Part shown: positions 7,203 to 13,361 of the stretch, in pieces
Layout: every line of letters begins with the position of its first letter
Position numbering within the stretch: position 1 is the first letter of the stretch
NCBI GenBank assembly: GCA_004553595.1
Contig: SFKZ01000020.1
Coordinates: 1 to 27,044, forward strand
DNA length: 27,044 nt
Reading direction: 5' to 3'
From: Methanobrevibacter ruminantium
GTDB lineage: Archaea; Methanobacteriota; Methanobacteria; Methanobacteriales; Methanobacteriaceae
The notes under the pieces: generated by a model
What the model saw: only the letters and a program-made list of their open reading frames with translations
Database searches by the model: none
What the model was told of the DNA's origin: nothing
Translations under genes and position numbers: made by a program

Positions 7203-8126
7203 TTAAATTTCATCTTCCAAATCGTTATCATTCAACAATGGGAAATTGTTTAGATTTGTAATCTTTTCAATCAAGTCAGTACGGGTAACAACACCGATAG
7301 GAGTGTAATCATCATCAACTACAATCAATCTGCTTATTCCAAACTTATACATCTTGTAAACAGCAGAGGCTATCTTTGTATCCTTATCAATGAAGAACAA
7401 GCGCTTGGACATTATATCCCTAACGTCTTCATTTTCCTTTCCTTCAGCCAATGCCTTTACAATATCCACCAATGAAACCATACCAATAGCTACACCTTCG
7501 GTAATTACTGGCGCTCCATCGATATTGTTTTTAGAAAGCAAGCATGCAGCATCCTTAATTGAATCTCCAGGCTTTAGATAAATCAAATCCAATGTAGCTA
7601 TCTCATAAACGGAGTTTTTAGGAATGCTTCTTATAGTGCTGATATCCAAGAGGAGGATATTGTCCATATCGTCCCTTCCTACGATTTCACCAATAACACC
7701 AAGGTTATTGACAGGAGTAGGACCTACACGGATCACATCTCCTACATGCAAATCCTTAATGCTTCCTAAAACCTTAATGACAGCTTCACATTCACCAGGG
7801 TGCGGTACACTTGTAAACTCAATCTTAGCTACTGAAACATCCTCTAACTTTTTGTTTTCCTTATAGACAGGAACTTTAGCATTGCTGTATGAAACTGAAA
7901 TGTTTAATGTATGGTATGCTTCAATAGTAGGCTTATAGCCACCACGAGGTCCTGGCACTCCCTTTACAAGACTTAAGCTTCTAAGGGATTGCATCTGATT
8001 TCTGATGGTACCTGGGTTTCTGTTCATCACTTCAGCAATGTCTTCACCCTTAATGGACTTGCCATCTGAATTTTGATACAAATTAATTAAAGTCTGTAAA
8101 ATTTCCTTTTGTACAGAAGTCAACAT
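7203..8126 (-). CDS. Winged-helix DNA-binding protein with a CBS domain pair
   Basis: The 307-residue protein begins with a helix-turn-helix/winged-helix domain (residues ~1-70: M-L-T-S-V-Q-K-E-I-L..., then I-R-N-Q-M-Q-S-L-R as recognition helix, and a glycine-rich wing P-G-P-R-G-G-Y). A middle beta-rich domain spans ~75-165, and two CBS motifs ~175-295 (G-A-P-V-I-T-E-G-V-A-I-G-M-V-S-L-V-D-I and S-R-L-I-V-V-D-D-D-Y-T-P-I-G-V-V-T-R-T-D-L-I). CBS pairs bind adenosine nucleotides or S-adenosylmethionine, so this is probably a transcription regulator that senses an adenosine ligand. ATG 8126 is chosen because AGGTG lies six bases before it; GTG 8135 overlaps that motif. The targets are unknown. 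Domain calls are firm; ligand and role are inferred. Confidence 0.85.
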   Translation of the reverse strand: MLTSVQKEILQTLINLYQNSDGKSIKGEDIAEVMNRNPGTIRNQMQSLRSLSLVKGVPGPRGGYKPTIEAYHTLNISVSYSNAKVPVYKENKKLEDVSVAKIEFTSVPHPGECEAVIKVLGSIKDLHVGDVIRVGPTPVNNLGVIGEIVGRDDMDNILLLDISTIRSIPKNSVYEIATLDLIYLKPGDSIKDAACLLSKNNIDGAPVITEGVAIGMVSLVDIVKALAEGKENEDVRDIMSKRLFFIDKDTKIASAVYKMYKFGISRLIVVDDDYTPIGVVTRTDLIEKITNLNNFPLLNDNDLEDEI

Positions 8127-8602
8127 TTTAGACACCTAAATGTAAAAATATAAGCATTTTGCAATTAAAACACTTAACCAATTTAAATTAACAGTCAGAT
8201 TTTGAAAATATCATTATAAATAAGAACCATAATGATAAATTCAAATAAATTATAATGATTTATCATCATTTAACATTATTATTTACTGATTTATACATTA
8301 TTATATAAAAAGATATTGTTTTTTTATTAAAAATCATTATAAATAAAATATGTAATTATCATGTTTTTAATGTATAATTCTTAATTTATCATGACTAATT
8401 AAATTAAATTAAATAAGAGAAAAAACAGTTATTTAAGAATAAAATGACTAAAAAGAGAAAAATAAGATAAATTAAATAAAAATAAAATAAAATAAAATAA
8501 AATAAAATAAAATAAAATAAAATAAAATAAAATAAGATAAAAATAGAATAAAATAAGATAAAAATAAAAAAGAAAAAGGATTTGGAAATCAATCCAAATA
8601 AA
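8127..8602. other. 476-base intergenic region between the CBS regulator and hisG
   Basis: This AT-rich gap holds no gene. Nearest the regulator (8140-8160) is a likely minus-strand promoter (TTATATTT). A 14-base direct repeat, ATCATTATAAATAA, occurs at 8210-8223 and 8333-8346. Between them lie AATGATAAAT (8231-8240) and the palindrome ATGAT-TT-ATCAT (8255-8266), which could be operators for the CBS protein's own gene. Nearest hisG is the AAAAT tandem repeat. The 62-codon frame at 8404-8592 is a translation of the repeat and not a gene. Confidence 0.5.
8479..8535. repeat. AAAAT pentanucleotide tandem repeat, about 11 perfect units
   Basis: Fifty-seven bases repeat a five-base unit (AATAA phase) without error; degenerate copies continue to about 8575. 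It begins about 70 bases downstream of the hisG stop codon on the minus strand, where the transcript would read (ATTTT)n, a row of T4 runs. It may serve as an extended archaeal terminator, or may simply be a slippage-prone microsatellite. It is too simple and too short-period to be CRISPR. Confidence 0.9.
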
Positions 8603-9589
8603 TTAGATTACATATTGCTTTACATCACTTCTTATAATTGAAGAAGCGCCTAATGCCCTTATTCCATCCAACATTTCAGGGAAATGCTCTTTAGGAATCA
8701 AGACATTAATCTGTGAAAAGCTTGATCCTTGATTGACAGTTGGCTCTGCACTGCAGAACTTGTTTTCAACCAAATAATTTGAAACCTTTTCAATGGATTC
8801 GTTTGCAATATTGAATTTTACATCAAAGTATTTCCTTGCAGTTACAGCACCCAATAACTGTTCATAAATCATTTTAGCCTTTGCCATCTTCTCTTCATCA
8901 CAGCTTATTCCAGCATACAATCCTGCTGAAGAATGCAAAATGGTTTCAAGCTCCTTAAGACCTGCTTTTCTTAAGCTGCTACCGGTTTGAGTGTTGTCTA
9001 CAATCAAGTCAGCACCTTTAGCAATGTAAACTTCTGTAGCACCGTCAGAATTGATAACCTGAACCTTCTTATTGTCTCCATCCCTTAATCCTCTCACTTG
9101 CACATATGGGCTGGCATCACCATAGATTTCCTGATATGCCTCATTTTCCATAATGTGCTTTCTGGTTAGGTTAGGATACTCTGTAAAGCATAAGATTGGA
9201 GTGTCCCTATCCTTGTTAGCCCTAAAGAATTCAGATAAGTCATTATAAGGAGATTCCTTAGGAACAGCTACAATCAAACGGGTTTGGCCATAGTTCAAGT
9301 CCCCAATTTTAGTTATATCGTTTTCACTTAAAACAGACTCTTCCAAAACCCAGTCCTCTCCAACGATAGCTATATCCACCATGCCCCTGTTCAATTCTAC
9401 AGGAGTACTTTGAGGACGAGTCAAAAATGCACTTATCTCTTCATCATTAAGAATATCAATTTCATAAGATTCATTTCCAGGGTCATACCCTCTTACTTCA
9501 TAACCTGCATCTACAAATAATTGATGGGTATTTCCTCTGTTTACATTATTTAAACTGCCTTTAGGCAATCCAATTGTTATTTCCACCAT
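8603..9589 (-). CDS. hisG: ATP phosphoribosyltransferase, long form (HisG family)
   Basis: HisG joins ATP and PRPP, the first and regulated step of histidine synthesis. The 328-residue protein has the periplasmic-binding-like fold pattern of the family: G-L-P-K-G-S-L at 7-13, R-P-Q-S-T-P-V-E at 58-65, V-D-I-A-I-V-G-E-D-W at 71-80, and the PRPP-binding segment with G-A-D-L-I-V-D-N-T-Q-T-G-S-S-L-R at 192-207. Residues ~252-327 form the extra C-terminal HisG_C regulatory domain, so it needs no HisZ and is probably inhibited by histidine. The N-terminus is divergent from the bacterial consensus (it carries N-N-V-N-R-G-N-T-H and extra loops), so a specialised paralogue is possible. ATG 9589 has only a weak GTTGAT before it. 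It stands alone, with no other his gene nearby. Confidence 0.82.
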   Translation of the reverse strand: MVEITIGLPKGSLNNVNRGNTHQLFVDAGYEVRGYDPGNESYEIDILNDEEISAFLTRPQSTPVELNRGMVDIAIVGEDWVLEESVLSENDITKIGDLNYGQTRLIVAVPKESPYNDLSEFFRANKDRDTPILCFTEYPNLTRKHIMENEAYQEIYGDASPYVQVRGLRDGDNKKVQVINSDGATEVYIAKGADLIVDNTQTGSSLRKAGLKELETILHSSAGLYAGISCDEEKMAKAKMIYEQLLGAVTARKYFDVKFNIANESIEKVSNYLVENKFCSAEPTVNQGSSFSQINVLIPKEHFPEMLDGIRALGASSIIRSDVKQYVI

Positions 9590-9702
9590 AATATCAACTA
9601 AAATAATTAATAAGAATTTAAATTAACTTTATTTTAAAAAATAAATATAAATCATAAGATTTCAATTATACTCTATTATTAGGAATATATAAATCTATTT
9701 AA

Positions 9703-10158
9703 TCATTCCTCTTCCTGATAGGAACCGTTATACTCACCTGAACCTTCAACTGGATAAACAACAGCTTGAGCTATCCTATCCCCAGATTTGATCTTATATT
9801 CAAAATCACCATGATTGTAAATCATGAACATCAAGGTTCCATAGAATCCTGGGTCTCCAACTGCTGTCTGAACAGAAACAAAAGACCTGAGCAAGGTAGA
9901 CCTTGGCAAGTAGAGCATGGTGTATCCCTTAGGAATCTTCACCTTACGCTTTATTGAAGCCAAATAGGCAGTATGAGGTTTTAATGTATAAACAGGACCT
10001 TCTAAAGCCTCAATCTTTGGAAGGTTTTTCTCATTGTCAATCAATGAGCCTCCAGATTTCTGAATGAATATCTCATCAAGTTCCAAGTCTATTCCAGATG
10101 GCTGAACCAAGTCCTCAAAGTCTGGAAAGAGTTTTTTAAGTTCGATTTCACCAAGCAT
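9703..10158 (-). CDS. dut: dUTP diphosphatase, archaeal dCTP-deaminase/dUTPase family
   Basis: The enzyme splits dUTP to dUMP and pyrophosphate, keeping uracil out of DNA and supplying thymidylate synthesis. The 151-residue protein shows Q-P-S-G-I-D-L at 19-25, P-R-S-T-L-L-R at 85-91 (the phosphate-binding block), G-D-P-G-F-Y-G at 101-107, and G-D-R-I-A-Q-A-V-V at 126-134. The G-D-P-G-F block resembles dCTP deaminase (D-P-G-F-x-G) more than classical dUTPase, as is usual in archaeal members. At 151 residues it is shorter than typical dCTP deaminases (~190-200), which favours dUTPase. The possibility of a bifunctional deaminase cannot be excluded from sequence alone. ATG 10158 follows TGTGAT. 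It is a single gene between hisG and the CapA-like gene. Confidence 0.82.
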   Translation of the reverse strand: MLGEIELKKLFPDFEDLVQPSGIDLELDEIFIQKSGGSLIDNEKNLPKIEALEGPVYTLKPHTAYLASIKRKVKIPKGYTMLYLPRSTLLRSFVSVQTAVGDPGFYGTLMFMIYNHGDFEYKIKSGDRIAQAVVYPVEGSGEYNGSYQEEE

Positions 10159-10247
10159 TTTATCACATCAAAAAATAAAAATAAAAATAAAAATTTAAAA
10201 ATTTTGTCATATCAAAAATATAAAAAATAAAGATTAATATTAAAATA

Positions 10248-11348
10248 TTAATCTGTAGCATTTAAAGTATTGTTACCTAATTTAAATGTCAATTCACCAG
10301 TACCGTCATCATTGACTTTCAACTCATCACAATGTGGATTCAACACATTTATCAATGACTTACCGGATTCTGCATCCATGAAGTGCGGCAAATAGTTGGA
10401 TAAGTATGTTGGATAAAGGGTTACAGTACAATTATCCTCATGCAAAGCCAAATTCAAGAAATATGATGTGTGAGTAGCAGGATTTGACTGGTCAAATATG
10501 AAATTACCTAAATTGTAGAAAATAGGTTTTCCATTGTACATCTCCACACCTTGGGTTACATGAGTGTGTGAACCGATTACAATATCTGCACCGTCATTGA
10601 TGAGCTCATGGGATATCTTTTTCTGGTTTTCATTAGGGCTTCTGCTATACTCGTTTCCATAGTGAAGATATGCGATAACAATGCTTGAGCCATTATCATG
10701 AGCTTCCTGAACTTGTTTTTGGGCAAGCTCTGAATCATATGCTGAGTATCCGGAACTGTTAGCTGTTGCAGGATCCATTACTCCCCTATATTCCTGGAAG
10801 TTATCTGCATCCATATAGTTCAAAATGGTTACCTTTCTATCGCCACAGTCAATGCTTACAGGTGCTGTCGCTTGAGAGACATCATTTCCTGCACCCATAA
10901 CATAAATGCCCGCATCCTTCAGGTTCTTGATGCTTTCATTCATGCCTGCTTCACCATAATCCAATGCATGGTTGTTTGCCTGTGATGCCACAACCTTATC
11001 GTTTGCATTTGCTAATAGGTAAGTGTACTTAGGGTTTGCCTTTAATGGAACATCCCCTTTCACTGCATGGGATGAAGTGGTAACAGGGTTTTCAAAGTTT
11101 ACAAGCAAGACATCTGCATTCTTGGTTACATTCTCTACAAATCTGAATGGGCTTTCGCCAGAGTCTAAAACAGCAGGCATCTTACGGCCAAACATGACAT
11201 CTCCAGTGACAGCAATTGAAACGTCATCATGACCTAAATCATATTGCCCCTCATCCATCCCCAATAATATTGTTCCACATATAGATAGGGCTAAAAGAAT
11301 TAGAAAAATTACAATTAAAACTGAAAAAAACCTTTTTTTATTCATCAT
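10248..11348 (-). CDS. CapA-like metallophosphoesterase, membrane-anchored
   Basis: The 366-residue protein has one N-terminal membrane helix (residues ~8-29) and then a PGA_cap (CapA) domain facing outward. Metal-binding positions are visible: Asp50 in T-G-D-V-M-F-G-R, Glu86 in N-F-E-N-P, Asn126-His127 in A-N-N-H-A-L-D, His229 in Y-L-H-Y-G-N-E-Y, and His261/His263 in G-S-H-T-H-V. Bacterial CapA takes part in making or exporting poly-gamma-glutamate capsules; no CapB or CapC partner is seen here, so the substrate in this archaeon is unknown. A cell-surface role is likely because pseudomurein crosslinks contain glutamate, but that is inference. Two ATGs are adjacent (11348 and 11345); GTGAT sits directly before them and fits the second slightly better. 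Confidence 0.82.
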   Translation of the reverse strand: MMNKKRFFSVLIVIFLILLALSICGTILLGMDEGQYDLGHDDVSIAVTGDVMFGRKMPAVLDSGESPFRFVENVTKNADVLLVNFENPVTTSSHAVKGDVPLKANPKYTYLLANANDKVVASQANNHALDYGEAGMNESIKNLKDAGIYVMGAGNDVSQATAPVSIDCGDRKVTILNYMDADNFQEYRGVMDPATANSSGYSAYDSELAQKQVQEAHDNGSSIVIAYLHYGNEYSRSPNENQKKISHELINDGADIVIGSHTHVTQGVEMYNGKPIFYNLGNFIFDQSNPATHTSYFLNLALHEDNCTVTLYPTYLSNYLPHFMDAESGKSLINVLNPHCDELKVNDDGTGELTFKLGNNTLNATD

Positions 11349-11419
11349 ATCACTGAAAATAATTGTCTTTATTAAATTTTAATTTGTAATTATTCTTAAA
11401 TAAATATTATTATAGATAA

Positions 11420-12337
11420 TTATTTCAATAAATTCAATACATAATTCTTCTCTAAATTAACCATAGCACATATCTCATCTAAAGTAAAACCATTTTCCAA
11501 TAAATTATTTATAATTTTAGCTTCACCTCTACTCATAATAGTGTCAACAGTTCTATGATACAAGTCCTTCTTCATTTCAATCAGCTCCATTAGTTTTTGT
11601 GCCTCATACTCATCATCAACAAATTTTCTTACATACATCTCTAAAAACATTTTTAAATCATATAGTTCATTTCCATCCATATTTTCTATACAGTTGACTA
11701 AAGTGGCTATTTCCCATAACAATTCAACCACTGATTTATCAGACTTCATAAAAATAATTGTTTCTAAATCAGCAATATCTTCATTATTCACTTCATTATT
11801 CTTTATTCTTTGTTTTATCCTATTTAAAGTTTTATTTCCATCAATAGACTTTAACGATTTAATATAAATAGTAAACTCGTTAAATAAATTCCATTTTCGC
11901 CTAATAACCCTATCCTGTTCTTCTACAGTGCTTATAACGTAAATATGCACATTTTTACCTTCTCGAAGATGAGTCAAAACTGCATATTTCATAAACCTGT
12001 CGATATCATCTTCAGTTACAACAGAACTTTGGAATTCAACTATCGCAATGAAGCCCTTTCTATCTACAAATGCAATATCCATATGGTAGGTAGTTCCACC
12101 ATCATCCACCAGTTCTGAATTTATAAAGTGATCAAATTCGATAAATATGCCACAATTAAAGCATAAGCTCTCAAAATGCTTAATGCTTTGCAATTTAAAT
12201 GCCTTGTCATAGAATTTATCTGAAATTTGAATCACCAAAAAATAATTTATAGTTGTATTTTTAACTATAAAGTATTTAAATCTTTTTATTTTTAATATAA
12301 ATGATTTTACAGTCTTTAATAAATTTTTTAAGTTCAT
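11420..12337 (-). CDS. PD-(D/E)XK nuclease family protein, Rpn/transposase-associated type
   Basis: The core pattern is M-D-I-A-F-V-D-R-K-G followed by A-I-V-E-F-Q-S (Asp86, Glu98, Gln100), with conserved F-D-H-F-I-N-S-E-L upstream, as in Rpn-type nucleases and related transposase-like proteins that are plentiful in methanogens. A helical C-terminal half ends with I-M-S-R-G-E-A-K-I-I-N-N-L-L-E-N-G, also common in this group. The frame is 305 codons from ATG 12337. No Shine-Dalgarno motif precedes that ATG, and the first ~34 residues are made of AT-rich DNA holding a palindrome (12247-12270), so the true start may be near GTG 12235, giving about 271 residues. It may act as a DNA nuclease in recombination or defence. 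No terminal repeats were seen, so I do not call it a mobile element. Confidence 0.7.
   Translation of the reverse strand: MNLKNLLKTVKSFILKIKRFKYFIVKNTTINYFLVIQISDKFYDKAFKLQSIKHFESLCFNCGIFIEFDHFINSELVDDGGTTYHMDIAFVDRKGFIAIVEFQSSVVTEDDIDRFMKYAVLTHLREGKNVHIYVISTVEEQDRVIRRKWNLFNEFTIYIKSLKSIDGNKTLNRIKQRIKNNEVNNEDIADLETIIFMKSDKSVVELLWEIATLVNCIENMDGNELYDLKMFLEMYVRKFVDDEYEAQKLMELIEMKKDLYHRTVDTIMSRGEAKIINNLLENGFTLDEICAMVNLEKNYVLNLLK
12247..12270. promoter_or_regulatory. Inverted repeat inside the 5' part of the nuclease frame
   Basis: TTATAGTT (12247-12254) and AACTATAA (12263-12270) are perfect 8-base arms with an 8-base spacer. If the nuclease really starts at about 12235 this is an operator or promoter site just before it; if the longer frame is real it is coding. 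Low confidence either way. Confidence 0.3.
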
Positions 12338-12495
12338 ATAAATTTTATTAATTAAATATAATCTCTTAAAATAATTATAATTTCAGAACAAGTTTATAAC
12401 AATATAAAAACCAGAATAAAAATAACCAAGAAAAGAAAAATAATATCTATAATAAAAAGAATAGAATTAATTAACTAAAAAAAGGATGTGAAATA

Positions 12496-12684
12496 ATGCC
12501 TGTAGTAACAATCGTTGGAAACCCAAACATAAGTGTAGAAAATAAAAGAGAAATGGTAAAAAAAGTAAGTGAAACTGTAGCGGAAGCATACAATTTGCCA
12601 ATTGAAGCAATCACTGTTTTAGTGGAAGCTTTACCTCCAGAAAGCATTGGAGTAGCTGGTGAATTGTTAAGTGATAGAAAATAA
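12496..12684 (+). CDS. 4-oxalocrotonate tautomerase family enzyme
   Basis: A 62-residue protein that begins M-P-V-V-T-I; after removal of Met, Pro1 would be the general base of the tautomerase family. The rest (...I-S-V-E-N-K-R-E-M-V-K-K-V-S-E-T-V-A..., then I-T-V-L-V-E) fits the beta-alpha-beta subunit, which assembles as hexamers or trimers of dimers. An AGGATGTGA Shine-Dalgarno region lies before ATG 12496. The natural substrate in methanogens is not known; the bacterial reaction on 4-oxalocrotonate is unlikely to be its job. It stands alone on the plus strand between minus-strand genes, with its own promoter region and a hairpin terminator over the stop codon. Confidence 0.88.
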   Translation: MPVVTIVGNPNISVENKREMVKKVSETVAEAYNLPIEAITVLVEALPPESIGVAGELLSDRK

Positions 12685-12712
12685 TTAATTTCTATCATCA
12701 ATTCCTTTTTTT
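12672..12712 (+). terminator. Hairpin plus T-tract terminator at the tautomerase stop codon
   Basis: TGATAGAAA (12672-12680) and TTTCTATCA (12689-12697) are perfect 9-base arms with an 8-base loop holding the TAA stop codon. A run of seven T follows at 12706-12712, then eight A (12713-12720), which acts as a T-run for the opposite strand. The pair serves both convergent genes. This bacterial-looking layout is uncommon in this AT-rich archaeal setting. Confidence 0.6.
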
Positions 12713-12723
12713 AAAAAAAAGAA

Positions 12724-13344
12724 TTAAATTAAATTTTCTAAAAACTCTTTTTCAAAATCCAAATATTCATTCAATAGATTCTTGAACTTTTCATTCTCAT
12801 CACTCTCAACCAGATCTAATGAAATTACATTTTTCAAACTATCAATGTTTGATTGAATCGGAACTTTATATTGATTCAATACCATACCTGGCAAGTGACC
12901 CCTATTTTCACCAATCCATTGAATGAAAATATTTTTTGAATCTACAAATTTTTCATCATGAATCAAATTTTCAAATTTTTCAAGATACTCTTTTTCAAAA
13001 ATGTCATCAAATGAACTATCTGAACTATGGGATATGTATTGAGTTATACTAATATTGATATTTTCTTCATAAGTTTCATTATATTGATTAGTCAGTTCAT
13101 AATTTAGATACTTGGCAATACAACAATTAATTTTATCCGTAGTTTGTCTTAACATTTCATTTGATTCAACAAACTCTTCCTGAGAGACTTTTTCAACTTC
13201 AATTTTCTCATCTTGAGAAGACTTTTCATCATCTAACTTTACATACTTTCCAACTAAAAATTCAAAATTGCAATTTTTACAAAATTGACTTCCATCTTCT
13301 CTTTGTGTTCCACACATTGGACAATACTTAAAATTGGACATCAT
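12724..13344 (-). CDS. Zinc-ribbon protein, acidic and helical, partner of the HEPN-AP2-like protein
   Basis: The 206-residue protein starts with a zinc ribbon (C-P-M-C-G-T-Q at about residues 8-14, then C-K-N-C about 12 residues on), followed by an acidic, mostly helical region with no motif I recognise. ATG 13344 (or the adjacent ATG 13341) is chosen because GGTGAT lies six bases before it. The longest frame would begin at a TTG overlapping the previous gene's stop and would put that ribosome site inside the coding region. It follows the HEPN-AP2-like gene by about 17 bases, so the two are one operon. The acidic character contrasts with the lysine-rich partner. Zinc ribbons of this sort often bind nucleic acid or protein; the function is unknown. 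Confidence 0.72.
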   Translation of the reverse strand: MMSNFKYCPMCGTQREDGSQFCKNCNFEFLVGKYVKLDDEKSSQDEKIEVEKVSQEEFVESNEMLRQTTDKINCCIAKYLNYELTNQYNETYEENINISITQYISHSSDSSFDDIFEKEYLEKFENLIHDEKFVDSKNIFIQWIGENRGHLPGMVLNQYKVPIQSNIDSLKNVISLDLVESDENEKFKNLLNEYLDFEKEFLENLI

Positions 13345-13361
13345 GTTCTCATCACCAAAAT

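Noticed and set aside
8479..8535. A CRISPR-like array of short repeats
   Set aside because: Units are 5 bases with no spacers; this is a microsatellite.
8404..8592. A 62-codon frame on the minus strand, nearly all Phe, Ile, Leu and Tyr
   Set aside because: It is a translation of the AAAAT repeat, begins at a TTG with no ribosome site, and has no protein-like composition.
11420..12337. A mobile element around the nuclease gene
   Set aside because: No terminal inverted repeats, target-site duplications or transposase partner are visible.
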